The notes: generated by a model not told the origin, from the letters alone. Positions 16,659-25,747 are shown, counted from the first letter of the stretch. The stretch: DNA of 64,000 nucleotides from ZC4RG29 sp035304385 (GCA_035304385.1 DATGQD010000058.1:47439-111438), one strand, 5' to 3'. Translations and numbers: made by a program.

Positions 16659-18101
16659 TTACACCACCGCCCTGTCCTGCAGCCGCGCCCGATACACCAT
16701 AAGCATAGTGAACGCCACGAGCACCGCTGACATGACGATGCCCGTTGTGTAGGAGATACCCATAGGCAGCTGGAATCCTTCAGGAGCAAGAAGCAGGTAC
16801 GACACCACTACGGCGGTCATGAATGCCGATGGAATCAAGGCGATCCAGTAGGGCTTCCGTTCCCGAATCAGGTAGGCCGTGATGGTCCACAGGACAATGG
16901 CAGCCAGCGTTTGATTCGTCCAGGCAAAGTATCGCCATATGATGGCAAAGTCGATACGGGTGAGCATGAACCCTACCAAAAACAAGGGAGCGCTGAGGAG
17001 CAGGCGGTTCTTAACCGGACCCTGACCCAACCTGACAAAATCGGCAACGATAAGCCGAGCACTTCTAAACGCCGTATCGCCCGACGTTATGGGCGCGGCA
17101 ACAACGCCAAGCAATGCCAGGAAGCCGCCAACGGTTCCCAGCAGGGTATTGCAAATTTCGTTGACGACGACAGCTGCGTTGCCCTGGTTCGCAAGCATGG
17201 TTTGATTCAACGCACCCACACCTCCATAGAAGCTCATTCCGATGGCCGCCCATATCAACGCGACTACCCCCTCAGTTACCATGGCGCCATAGAAGATCGT
17301 CCTGCCCTGCTTTTCATTGGTCATGCACCGGGCCATCAATGGCGATTGCGTAGCATGGAAGCCCGAGATAGCCCCACAGGCAATGGTAATGAAGACCATC
17401 GGAAAAATGGGGAACCTGGCCGCATCGGCATGTTGATTAGTGAAATTCGCCCAGGTAAGCTCAGGGATCGGCAGACCGCCTCCCACCATAGTTATTGTTA
17501 TCCCCAATGCCATGAACAGCAGGGCGATTCCAAAGATGGGATAGACACGACCGATAAGCTTGTCGATGGGTAGAATGGTAGAAGCGATATAGTATGCAAA
17601 CACGACCGAAACCCAGGTAGTCATCCCAGCAAAATTTCCGGTCATGTCATCGATGATCTTCGCAGGACCCATGATGAATACCGCTCCCACGATGACCATG
17701 AGTATCACGGTGAAAGCGCGCATGAATTGCTTCACGCCATTCCCAAGATAATATCCCGAAATTTCCGTAATGCTCTTTCCTCCATGGCGGATCGACAGCA
17801 TTCCGGAAAAGTAATCATGAACAGCGCCCGCGAAAATCGTTCCCAGTACGATCCAAAGGAACGCCACCGGTCCCCACATGGCGCCGGCCACCGCGCCGAA
17901 TATCGGACCAAGACCAGCGATATTGAGAAACTGGATCAGGAATATTTTCCATACCGGCATGGCGACGTAGTCCACCCCGTCTGCCTTTGCAACAGCAGGT
18001 GTAGGGCGGTTGCCGTCAACGCCGAATATTCTCTCCGCAACACGCGAATAGAAGAGGTAGCCGGCCATTAGGGCCGCTACTGAAATAAGAAAAGTTATCA
18101 T
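16659..18101 (-). CDS. CstA-family carbon starvation / peptide or pyruvate transporter
   Basis: Encodes 480 residues from the ATG at 18101 (MITFLISVAALMAGYLFYSR); the frame is open nine codons further. At least twelve hydrophobic segments are seen. Family signatures include FLNIAGLGPIFGAVAGAMWG, GAVHDYFSGMLSIRHGG, SGFHATQSPLMARC and APITSGDTAFRSAR. CstA-type carriers import peptides or pyruvate in several bacteria and are induced on carbon limitation. This is the shorter form (E. coli CstA is about 700 residues). It follows the cytochrome/DUF1501 operon on the same strand with a 59-bp gap and could be its last gene, though nothing links the functions directly. Confidence 0.9.
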   Translation of the reverse strand: MITFLISVAALMAGYLFYSRVAERIFGVDGNRPTPAVAKADGVDYVAMPVWKIFLIQFLNIAGLGPIFGAVAGAMWGPVAFLWIVLGTIFAGAVHDYFSGMLSIRHGGKSITEISGYYLGNGVKQFMRAFTVILMVIVGAVFIMGPAKIIDDMTGNFAGMTTWVSVVFAYYIASTILPIDKLIGRVYPIFGIALLFMALGITITMVGGGLPIPELTWANFTNQHADAARFPIFPMVFITIACGAISGFHATQSPLMARCMTNEKQGRTIFYGAMVTEGVVALIWAAIGMSFYGGVGALNQTMLANQGNAAVVVNEICNTLLGTVGGFLALLGVVAAPITSGDTAFRSARLIVADFVRLGQGPVKNRLLLSAPLFLVGFMLTRIDFAIIWRYFAWTNQTLAAIVLWTITAYLIRERKPYWIALIPSAFMTAVVVSYLLLAPEGFQLPMGISYTTGIVMSAVLVAFTMLMVYRARLQDRAVV

Positions 18102-18160
18102 AGGCGTCGGTTCAGGCCAACCATACAATATTAGCAGAAGGCAACTTTATCTACAATTCC

Positions 18161-19522
18161 TTAACGACGGTAAACCAGGGTATCGGTTGCCAACACGGGC
18201 AGGTTATAGCCGCCCAGATCGACCTCCAGGGCAGGATTTTGTGCTTTGAGTGAAGACACATGATCGGCCGTCGCCCTGGTCCCGAATAGGTACAGCTTCT
18301 TCAACTTCTTCAACTCGGCGAGTTGATCAAAAAGATCCGCTTCCACCGCAGTGCCGGCAAGATTGAGATACACGAGATCGGGCACGGAAGAAAAATCAAT
18401 TCCGTCCACGCTGAACGTCGAATTTGCCAAACTCAACTTACGCAGGTTTTGCAGGCCGCCAACAGCGGCGGTCACCGAATCAGGCAACGACTTTCCTTCT
18501 GCCCGGAACTCCACTACCTGGTCGCGGAGTTTCGTCAACGGCCTGGCGATGCCGTCGAAGTCGCGAATATTAAGAAAGTCGACGATAAGGTAATTGCTGT
18601 TTTCCTCGACAGGCATGACGAGCGCGCCTGCCGATGTCAGTGCAGTGATCGACGCCTCGTCGCCCGGACCTACCTCTTCTTCCGGCAACCATGAGGGGGT
18701 GGCTGCTGCCTGCAGGATGTTCCAATAGCTTTTGACCAGTGCAGCGTTCTCCAGCGAGCCTACTTTTGCAGTGAAGTCGGCGCCGGATTCCACCCAGGCC
18801 ACGACCAGTTCAATTTCGGCAGACGCTGGCTGCTCGCGTTCAATGGGTGGCATATGATCTTCATGCTCGGCCGGCAACAGCAGGCGGCGGCAGAGTTCCC
18901 CGGTTCGACCTTCCAAAAGCGAACCGCTCTCCCCGCCCTTGCGCATAAACTCCTCACCATCGAGGCGTAAATCCCCTTTTTGTCTCTTTTCACTGTGACA
19001 GGAATAACACCGGTGTTCGAGGATAGGCTGAATCATCTCTGTATACAACACGGCCTCATCGGGGTTCGCAATAGCGGGCAATACGAACGGCGTCTCAACC
19101 TGGCGGTTCCACGGCGCGTATTCGAGAAGAAAATCTTTTCCGTGGGTAAGTCCGGCGCCCAAATGACCCGTGACGACGACAAGCATGGTGAGGATAATAA
19201 ACAGCGCTGCGATCAATCCGCCCTGATTGCTATTCTTCCACTTGGCGATCGTGGCAATCGTAGCCACAAGGGCTGTAGCGATACCCGCCCATTGATGCCG
19301 TTGCAGCGTTCCCTGATCGTATCCACCCTCCTGAGAAATAAAGTATCCCGTCAGCGCCGACAAGATCGCGCCTGCGGTACCCAGCATCAATAAGGGCAGC
19401 ACGCTGAACTTCAACCCCCTGAAGTGATGGCTCCGCCACATCACCTCGAAGACAAAGGCCGTCAGCAACAGCACAATGGGGAAGTGCACGAGAAGAGGAT
19501 GGAAACGCCCGAGGAACAGCAT
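18161..19522 (-). CDS. Membrane c-type cytochrome with DUF2231-like domain and leucine-rich C-terminus
   Basis: Encodes 453 residues. Residues 1-140 form four membrane segments starting MLFLGRFHPLLVHFPIVLLL, typical of DUF2231-like proteins. A cytochrome-like domain follows with the heme-binding motif CYSCH near residue 171 and GDLRLDGEEFMRKGGESG, the planctomycete-type cytochrome C (PSCyt1) pattern. The last 120 residues contain leucine-rich steps (LRKLSLANSTF, LVYLNLAGTAVE, LKKLYLFGTRAT), suggesting an LRR-like tail. The protein would be anchored in the inner membrane with its heme domain in the periplasm. It is the third gene of a minus-strand run after the DUF1549/DUF1553 and DUF1501 genes (28-bp gap). 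Electron partner and substrate are unknown. Confidence 0.85.
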   Translation of the reverse strand: MLFLGRFHPLLVHFPIVLLLTAFVFEVMWRSHHFRGLKFSVLPLLMLGTAGAILSALTGYFISQEGGYDQGTLQRHQWAGIATALVATIATIAKWKNSNQGGLIAALFIILTMLVVVTGHLGAGLTHGKDFLLEYAPWNRQVETPFVLPAIANPDEAVLYTEMIQPILEHRCYSCHSEKRQKGDLRLDGEEFMRKGGESGSLLEGRTGELCRRLLLPAEHEDHMPPIEREQPASAEIELVVAWVESGADFTAKVGSLENAALVKSYWNILQAAATPSWLPEEEVGPGDEASITALTSAGALVMPVEENSNYLIVDFLNIRDFDGIARPLTKLRDQVVEFRAEGKSLPDSVTAAVGGLQNLRKLSLANSTFSVDGIDFSSVPDLVYLNLAGTAVEADLFDQLAELKKLKKLYLFGTRATADHVSSLKAQNPALEVDLGGYNLPVLATDTLVYRR

Positions 19523-19550
19523 TACACCGATAATCTTTTTCTGCGCGTTA

Positions 19551-21020
19551 TCATGCTACGATTTCCGTAATCACCTTGCCTGCAACGTCCGTCAACCGGA
19601 ACGGTCGACCCTGGAACTGGTAGGTGAGCGTTTCATGATTCAGACCAAGCTGATTGAGTATGGTCGCCTGCACATCGTGAACACTCACTTTGCCCCGTAC
19701 AGGATAATATCCTATCTCATCTGTTTCTCCCCAGGTCACACCTTGTTTTACGCCACCGCCGGCCATCCACATCGTGAACGCCTCCAGGTGATGGTCGCGC
19801 CCCATAAAGGGCATCTCTTTGCCGTCGCGATTTTCTTTCATGGGCGTGCGTCCGAATTCCCCACCCCAGACCACCAGCGTTTCATCAAGCAGGCCGCGTT
19901 GCTTCAGATCGAGTATTAGCGCGGTCATGGGACGGTCGATCTCACGGCATTTGTTTCGCAAGCCGATGTCGACCGCTGTTGCCGCGTCGGTTCCGTGCGC
20001 ATCCCATCCCCAGTCGAACAACTGCACATAGCGCACTCCTTTCTCCACCAGCTTGCGCGCAAGCAGGCAATTGTTGGCAAACGACGTCTTACCCGGAGAC
20101 GTGCCGTACAGCTTGTGGATGTACTCGGGTTCATCATTGATGTTCATTACCTCCGGTACCGAGATTTGCATCCGGTAGGCCATTTCATACTGCGCAATGC
20201 GCGTCAGCGTTTCCGGATCGTTAAACATCTTGTAATGCTCCGCGTTGACTTCATTGATGGCGTCAATCATCTCTCCCTTCAGCGCCCGATCCACACCTTC
20301 GGGATCGCTCAGATACAATACCGGATCACCTTCCGAACGGCACTGCACGCCCTGATATACAGACGGCAGGAAACCGCTGCCCCAAACGCTCTTGCCTGCA
20401 TCCGGCGTATTTCCGCCCGACGTCAGCACCACGAAACCCGGCAGGTCACTATTTTCCGACCCGAGTCCATAAGTCACCCATGACCCTATGCTGGGCCGCC
20501 CCAACCGCGGCGACCCGGTGTGAACAAATAACTGAGCCGGCCCGTGGTTGAACTGATCGGTATGTACACCTTTCAAAAAGGAGACTTCATCGGCGATGGT
20601 CGCAAAGTGCGGCAGGCAGTCGGAAACCCATGCCCCAGAATCCCCCCGTTGATGAAAGGTCGCCTGAGGTCCCATCATCTTCGGGACGCCACGGATAAAG
20701 GCAAACGTCTTTCCTTCAAGGAGCGAAGGCGGACAGCGCTGATCGTGCAACTTCATCAGTTCGGGCTTGTAATCGAACAACTCCAATTGAGAAGGAGCGC
20801 CCGCCATATGCAGATAGATCACGCGCTTCGCCCTGGCAGCAAAATGCGGGGGGCGGGGCGACATGGGATTCAGCACGCGGTCAAGTCCGCGGAGCGCTTC
20901 CTCTTTTCTGCTCCCACAACCCGGGACCAGGGTGCCCAACGCCAGGGCACCAAGCCCCAGCGCGCTTTCCATGAGAAAGTGACGCCTACTTACATTAAGC
21001 AAATGCCTTGGGTCGGTCAT
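19551..21020 (-). CDS. DUF1501 family Tat-exported protein
   Basis: Encodes 489 residues. The N-terminus has a twin-arginine motif, SRRHFL, followed by the hydrophobic stretch ALGLGALALGTLVPGC, so it is exported folded by the Tat system and possibly lipidated at that cysteine. The body has DUF1501 landmarks: KRVIYLHMAGAPSQLELFDYKP, FNHGPAQLFVHTGSPRLGRPS, DWGWDAHG and VVWGGEFGRTPM with MGRDHH. The family belongs to the alkaline-phosphatase/sulfatase-like fold and conserves several histidines and aspartates that could bind metal. It starts 3 bp after the stop of the DUF1549/DUF1553 gene. These two families occur together widely, and their activity is not established. Confidence 0.9.
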   Translation of the reverse strand: MTDPRHLLNVSRRHFLMESALGLGALALGTLVPGCGSRKEEALRGLDRVLNPMSPRPPHFAARAKRVIYLHMAGAPSQLELFDYKPELMKLHDQRCPPSLLEGKTFAFIRGVPKMMGPQATFHQRGDSGAWVSDCLPHFATIADEVSFLKGVHTDQFNHGPAQLFVHTGSPRLGRPSIGSWVTYGLGSENSDLPGFVVLTSGGNTPDAGKSVWGSGFLPSVYQGVQCRSEGDPVLYLSDPEGVDRALKGEMIDAINEVNAEHYKMFNDPETLTRIAQYEMAYRMQISVPEVMNINDEPEYIHKLYGTSPGKTSFANNCLLARKLVEKGVRYVQLFDWGWDAHGTDAATAVDIGLRNKCREIDRPMTALILDLKQRGLLDETLVVWGGEFGRTPMKENRDGKEMPFMGRDHHLEAFTMWMAGGGVKQGVTWGETDEIGYYPVRGKVSVHDVQATILNQLGLNHETLTYQFQGRPFRLTDVAGKVITEIVA

Positions 21021-21023
21021 GCC

Positions 21024-23708
21024 TTATTCATTATTGATAAATTCATCCAGGTTCAGAAGGGCTGTCGCCACGATCGTCATGGCTTCATGCTTGGGATCAC
21101 TGCTTCGCGCGACGCCTTGTTGGTCTGCCGATGCGTAACGATCGATAGCCTTGCCGTAGAGCGATTCCAGTATTGAAATTTTTTCCGCCGGGGGATCGCG
21201 GAACAGCGCCAGGCTGTATCCGGCCCGAATCTGCTCGCGTATGTCATCGCCCGCATTCAGCATTCGGCGCGCCAAATGTTGTGCGGCCTCAACGTAAACG
21301 GGATCGTTAAGGGTTACCAGTGCCTGCAACGGTGTGTTTGTCGGGATTCTTCTCACCAGACAAACCTCACGGCTCGACGCATCGAACATAAGCGCTGAAG
21401 GATACGGACTCGTGCGCTTCAAAAACGTGTACACTGCCCTTCGGTAGCGATCTTCGCCCTCGCTCATGACCCACTGCTCGCTGTTGTATACGGTTTGCCA
21501 AACTTTGTCGGGCTGGTACGGCATAACGCCTGGGCCATACATCTTATCGCTCAGCAATCCGCTCACCGCCAGCGCCTGATCGCGCACCTGCTCGGCCGAT
21601 AACCGAACTCGCGGACCTCTGGACAGCAACTTGTTCTTCGGGTCTGCCGCTAATTTCTCCGGCGTCATCCTGGAATCCTGACGGTAGGTAGACGACATGA
21701 CGATCTCTTTCAGCATTTGCTTGATACTCCAGTCGTGATCGCGCATGAAGCGAAGTGCCAGCCAATCGAGCAGGGGTTGGTTGACGGGCAGCTCTCCTTC
21801 TGTGCCGAAGTCTTCCAGCGATTCCACAATGCCGATGCCGAATACTTGCTCCCACAGTCGATTCACCATCGTCCGTGCCGTAAGCGGATTGTCCTCGTGC
21901 ATCAACCACTTTGCAAACCCCAGGCGGTTGCGGGGCAAATCATCAGGCCAGTCGTTGAGCACTTCAGGAACGTCCGGACTGACCTCCTCGCCATGTACGA
22001 GCCAGTTGCCCCTTTCGAATACCCACGTTCTCCGACGCAGCTCGTCCGGGTTTTCTACCATCACCGGTGTGGTCTCGGCCTTCGCGTTAATGACCGCCAT
22101 AAATGATTTGGCGATCTCGCTATCCGATCCTCCGGGCAAGTCATCCCTGAACGCAAGCCATTCCACCATGCAGACAGCCTGATCGGGCTTGAGCGAAGGA
22201 TTTTTGAAAACAAAGTAAACGTCGTGGGTACCGCTGGTCGCACGCAGTGGAATGTCCATCCAGGTAGCGCCGCGCGTACGTGGAATCGGGAAAGTGGCTA
22301 TCCGCTCCCCTGTAGGACTGCCGAGTCGAAGTTCAAGGGTTCCTCCGTCGTGATAGGACCAAAACCTGATCAGGAGGTGATTCTTTCCGGTAAGGTTAAC
22401 CTCTTTGATCCGACAACTTCCTCCATGTCGTACACCCATCCATTTGGTGTCGACGAGGGCGCCGTTCACATAGTTGTCGGCGTCGTGCGCATGTCGTTTT
22501 GGTTCAAGCGTGCGAAGGAACCGCTCGAGTTCCGTTTCCTTTTCAGCGTCGGCGTTGCGCTTCGCCCAGTCGATAATCTTCTCCACCTTCTGCTGGTCAT
22601 CTTCGGAATAGAACCGCAGGTTAGGTTCTTCGCCGGGCGTGTCCTCGTCGCGCGTATTGTTGAAGAACGCCATCACCTTATAGTATTCTTCGTGACGGAA
22701 GGGATCGTACGTGTGGCTATGACATTGCACACATCCGAAGGTCGTACTCTGCCAAACCTGCATGGTCGTATTTACGCGATCGATCACACTGGCCGTGCGG
22801 AATTCTTCGTCGATGGTCCCTCCTTCATCGTTGTTCATGGTGTTACGGTGGAAGCCTGTTGCGACCAGTTGATCGTCGGAGGGCGAGGGCAGCAAATCGC
22901 CAGCAAGTTGTTCGATCGTGAACTCATCGAAAGGCTTATCGTCGTTAAACGCCCTTATCACCCAGTCGCGGTACCGCCATATTGTTCTTGAAGCATCCTT
23001 CTCATAGCCATTCGTGTCGGCATAGCGCGCCATGTCGAGCCACCAGGATGCCCACTTCTCACCGTATCGCGGCGATTGCAACAACGCGTCGACGACCTTT
23101 TCATACGCGTTCGGATCAGTGTCCGCCTCGAACGCCCGGACATCTTCCAGTGTAGGTGGCAAGCCGATGAGATCAAGGTAGACCCTTCGGATGAGGGTAG
23201 CCCGTGGCGCTTCGGGTGCGGGCTGCAGGCCATAGTCCTCTATGTTGCCGAGAATGAATTTGTCAATTTCGTTAGTGGCCCACGCTGTATTGTTTGGCTC
23301 AGGAATTTCCGGCGCGCGGGGAGCGATGTACGCCCAGTGGTCTCCCCATTCGGCACCCTGACGGATCCACCGGGTCAGAAGATCAATTTCCTCGGCCGAC
23401 AGCGGGTCTTCTTTGTACGGCATTCTTTCCTCCGGATCGGAGGCCGTAAGCCGGCGGATCATTTCACTTTTTTCGGGGTGGCCCGGGACGATGGCGCGCT
23501 TTCCTGATTCGGTAGTATCCAGGGCATCCTGCCGGAAAAGCACGCTAAAGCCGCCATTTCGCTTGACGCCACCATGGCATGCGATACAGTTCTTGTTGAG
23601 GATAGGCTTGATTTGCGTGCTGAAATCGACTTTTTCTTCACGGCATGCGCCGAGCGCAAGGAGCAAGATCGCTAGGGTAATCGCCTGTAATTTGCAGGTC
23701 AGTTTCAT
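21024..23708 (-). CDS. DUF1549/DUF1553 protein with planctomycete-type cytochrome c domain
   Basis: Encodes 894 residues from the ATG at 23708, giving a lipoprotein signal (AITLAILLLALGAC, cysteine near residue 22). Next is a PSCyt1 domain with heme motif CIACH (about residues 42-46) and the segment HPEKSEMIRRL. DUF1549 follows (residues about 130-340) and holds a second C-x-x-C-H, FGCVQCHSHTYDPF. Residues about 425-530 look like a carbohydrate-binding insert (GTLELRLGSPTGERI and THDVYFVFKN, reminiscent of CBM6). DUF1553 ends the protein, with NPLTARTMVNRLWEQVFG, SSTYRQDSR and ANTPLQALVTLND-like text. It is the first gene of the operon with DUF1501 and the DUF2231-cytochrome. A role in secreted polysaccharide or sulfated-glycan breakdown is often suspected but unproven. 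Confidence 0.88.
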   Translation of the reverse strand: MKLTCKLQAITLAILLLALGACREEKVDFSTQIKPILNKNCIACHGGVKRNGGFSVLFRQDALDTTESGKRAIVPGHPEKSEMIRRLTASDPEERMPYKEDPLSAEEIDLLTRWIRQGAEWGDHWAYIAPRAPEIPEPNNTAWATNEIDKFILGNIEDYGLQPAPEAPRATLIRRVYLDLIGLPPTLEDVRAFEADTDPNAYEKVVDALLQSPRYGEKWASWWLDMARYADTNGYEKDASRTIWRYRDWVIRAFNDDKPFDEFTIEQLAGDLLPSPSDDQLVATGFHRNTMNNDEGGTIDEEFRTASVIDRVNTTMQVWQSTTFGCVQCHSHTYDPFRHEEYYKVMAFFNNTRDEDTPGEEPNLRFYSEDDQQKVEKIIDWAKRNADAEKETELERFLRTLEPKRHAHDADNYVNGALVDTKWMGVRHGGSCRIKEVNLTGKNHLLIRFWSYHDGGTLELRLGSPTGERIATFPIPRTRGATWMDIPLRATSGTHDVYFVFKNPSLKPDQAVCMVEWLAFRDDLPGGSDSEIAKSFMAVINAKAETTPVMVENPDELRRRTWVFERGNWLVHGEEVSPDVPEVLNDWPDDLPRNRLGFAKWLMHEDNPLTARTMVNRLWEQVFGIGIVESLEDFGTEGELPVNQPLLDWLALRFMRDHDWSIKQMLKEIVMSSTYRQDSRMTPEKLAADPKNKLLSRGPRVRLSAEQVRDQALAVSGLLSDKMYGPGVMPYQPDKVWQTVYNSEQWVMSEGEDRYRRAVYTFLKRTSPYPSALMFDASSREVCLVRRIPTNTPLQALVTLNDPVYVEAAQHLARRMLNAGDDIREQIRAGYSLALFRDPPAEKISILESLYGKAIDRYASADQQGVARSSDPKHEAMTIVATALLNLDEFINNE

Positions 23709-23835
23709 TGGACAGGTTCTCACTCCGCGGCAGGTCTTTCAACATTCCACACTGTCTATGAAATTTGACAAATTCCGCAGCGAAATGCAAACCCGACTGG
23801 CTTAGTGGGGCGTTTATCCATACCTTCCACGTTCT

Positions 23836-24351
23836 ATGGAAGAGGTCATTTTGGTAGATATCCACGACGAAGAGATCGGGAAGATGGAAAAGATCGAAGC
23901 GCATCGCATCGGCGCATTGCACCGCGCATTTTCCGTTATGGTCTATAATTCCAGGGGCGAGGTGCTCCTTCAAAAACGCGCGCAGCGTAAGTATCACAGC
24001 GGAGGATTGTGGACCAATGCGTGTTGCAGCCATCCGGCCCCTGGCGAAGACATCGACGATGCCATCTCCCGCAAGCTCATGTCGGAGATGGGATTGACGC
24101 TCACCCCAACGTACGCTTTCAAGTTTCTATACCGCGCCGACGTGGGCGACGGCTTGATCGAACACGAGTACGACCATGTTTACGCAGGCATCAGCGACCA
24201 AACACCTACGATCAATCCGCAGGAGGTTGAAGAATGGAAATACATGACATCGGAGGCGCTATTTGCAGACGTCAATGCCTTTCCCGACGCATACACGTCG
24301 TGGTTTCGTATTATCCTCAACCACCCTGAATTAACGGGAATAGCCAAGTAG
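23836..24351 (+). CDS. idi: Isopentenyl-diphosphate delta-isomerase, type I
   Basis: Encodes 171 residues. A Nudix-fold isomerase is recognised by HRAFSVMVYNSRGEVLLQ, LWTNACCSHPAPGED (catalytic cysteine in TNAC-C-SHP, residues 63-64), the Nudix box helix EDIDDAISRKLMSEMGL, and EHEYDHVY with the second catalytic glutamate near residue 111. It interconverts isopentenyl and dimethylallyl diphosphate, feeding isoprenoid, quinone and carotenoid synthesis. It is divergent from the DUF1549 gene. A lycopene-cyclase-domain protein follows after 62 bp, which fits a carotenoid role for the pair. Confidence 0.93.
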   Translation: MEEVILVDIHDEEIGKMEKIEAHRIGALHRAFSVMVYNSRGEVLLQKRAQRKYHSGGLWTNACCSHPAPGEDIDDAISRKLMSEMGLTLTPTYAFKFLYRADVGDGLIEHEYDHVYAGISDQTPTINPQEVEEWKYMTSEALFADVNAFPDAYTSWFRIILNHPELTGIAK

Positions 24352-24413
24352 GTGTATTTGCGATTATTCGTTTATCGGCGTAAAATGGGTCACGATTTGC
24401 CAAACCTAAAGAT

Positions 24414-25115
24414 TTGACGTCGTCATTCCATTACCTGTTACTCGACCTGTTGTACCTGGGCAGCGCTCTCGTGCTGAGCTTTGTCGGCAAAGCCCCTTTG
24501 TTTCGTAAATGGAAATTTCTTCTGCCGTCCGTCATTGCCACAGCCCTCCTGTTTTTTGTTATCGACGCCGCGATCGCAGAGAACGGAAGCCTTGAGATCA
24601 ATACGGGAAGAGTTATCGGAAAAGAAATATTCGGTCTTCCTGTAGAACATCTGCTCGGATTTCTGTCGGTTACCTATGCCGGCGTTTTTATCTATCACAC
24701 CTTGAACCACCTCTTCGAGCGAGACTACATTTACTTTCATCATGAACTGATCTCGAGTGCCTTGAGTGTGTTGTTCATGGTTGTGGGAATCTATCAACTT
24801 GACAAAGCCTTTACCGGCGTGACCTTCCTCGGTATAGGTATGTTCCTTGCGTTTCAGATGATCGTTCTGAAACCACGCTATATGAGTCGGTTTTACTTTG
24901 CCACACCCGTCATTCTCGCAGCGTTGTTTCCCTTTTACCTTTTCCTAACCGGCGCCTTCACCGAGCAACTCATCACATGGCACGACGCCGATGAGACGCT
25001 CGGCATCAGGCTTTCAACCGTACCGCTGGAAGTCTTCCTGCACGGCTGGTTTGCTGTGCTGGTAGCCGTTACAGGATATCAATGGATTAGGGAAAGAGCG
25101 GGGGATTGGGATTGA
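24414..25115 (+). CDS. Lycopene cyclase domain-containing membrane protein
   Basis: Encodes 233 residues from a TTG at 24414; no early in-frame ATG exists, so the start is uncertain by a few residues. Seven hydrophobic segments are visible. Two related halves each carry a P-x-E element at the start of a helix: GLPVEHLLGFLSV near residue 76 and STVPLEVFLHGWF near residue 205. This is the pattern of the CrtYc/CrtYd-type heterodimeric lycopene cyclase domain found in actinobacteria, fungi and many Bacteroidota. In full enzymes each half usually has PxEE; here only the first glutamate of each is kept. Position directly after idi supports a carotenoid function. The 3' end runs straight into a tetranucleotide repeat. 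Confidence 0.72.
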   Translation: MTSSFHYLLLDLLYLGSALVLSFVGKAPLFRKWKFLLPSVIATALLFFVIDAAIAENGSLEINTGRVIGKEIFGLPVEHLLGFLSVTYAGVFIYHTLNHLFERDYIYFHHELISSALSVLFMVVGIYQLDKAFTGVTFLGIGMFLAFQMIVLKPRYMSRFYFATPVILAALFPFYLFLTGAFTEQLITWHDADETLGIRLSTVPLEVFLHGWFAVLVAVTGYQWIRERAGDWD

Positions 25116-25120
25116 AGACA

Positions 25121-25248
25121 ATGAGTGAATGAGTGAATGAGTGAATGAGTGAGTGAGTGAATGGGTGAGTGAATAAATGAATGGGCGAATGGGCGAATGG
25201 GTGAATGAGTGAGTGGGTGAATGAATGAATGGGCGACTGAGTGGGTGA
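25121..25248. repeat. Tetranucleotide tandem repeat, 32 units of RTGA type
   Basis: From 25121 to 25248 the sequence splits without a break into 32 four-base units, mostly ATGA and GTGA, with variants ATGG, GTGG, GCGA, ATAA and CTGA. It starts 6 bases after the stop codon of the lycopene-cyclase-domain gene and ends 48 bases before the stop of the convergent Lys-rich gene. The minus strand of the repeat is free of stop codons, which creates false open frames rich in His, Ser, Thr and Phe. Slipped-strand mispairing is the likely origin. No gene is seen in the tract. Confidence 0.95.
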
Positions 25249-25296
25249 AACGTCGCGCGCACCTGACTCGAAGCGTAAAGCGGTCACAGGTCTGCG

Positions 25297-25629
25297 TTAC
25301 GGCTCCACGTGCGCAGCTTCATGTTTCGCCTCCCCTGCCAACAACGCGGCGGCTTGTTTCCTGGCTTTCTTTTTTCCGATAAGGACGTCTTCCACGTAGG
25401 TCAGGTCGGCGGCGGCCTTTCGGGCTCGTTTTCTTTCAGCTTTCTTTTCGGCCTTCCGCTCCGCTTTCAGCAACTGCTGATATTCGGCAGCAATTTTCCG
25501 GGCGCTCTTGTCCAGCAACTTGCGAATCTTCTTTGAAGTTTTCGGCAGCCGAAGACCTTCCAGGGCCTCGCGCATGGAACCCGTCACCATTTCGCGGAGC
25601 TCCTTCTTCGAGATCTTGTTCTTAGCCAT
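25297..25629 (-). CDS. Small Lys/Ala-rich basic protein
   Basis: Encodes 110 residues. I do not recognise the family. The N-terminal 50 residues are helical and charged (KKELREMVTGSMREALEGL), the middle is very rich in lysine, arginine and alanine (KAERKAEKKAERKRARKAAA), and the end is acidic. There is no signal peptide or membrane segment. The composition resembles histone-H1-like or nucleoid-associated proteins, but also simple coiled-coil linkers, so a DNA-binding role is only a guess. It lies 118 bp downstream of the ABC permease gene on the same strand, and its stop faces the tetranucleotide repeat. Codon use and length make a genuine gene likely. Confidence 0.65.
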   Translation of the reverse strand: MAKNKISKKELREMVTGSMREALEGLRLPKTSKKIRKLLDKSARKIAAEYQQLLKAERKAEKKAERKRARKAAADLTYVEDVLIGKKKARKQAAALLAGEAKHEAAHVEP

Positions 25630-25747
25630 GACAATGGGTAGTTAGGTACTTCCAAGGTACTAACGATCGGCCAGACTTCGAAGCCGGGATAAAAATAAAT
25701 GCACGGTTAATACACGCCTATTTAACTACCTATGATATAGACACTTA

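Noticed and set aside
25014..25287. His/Ser/Thr-rich minus-strand frames (FIHSLTHSFTHS-like)
   Set aside because: They arise because the tetranucleotide repeat has no stop codon on this strand; the composition is purely the repeat.
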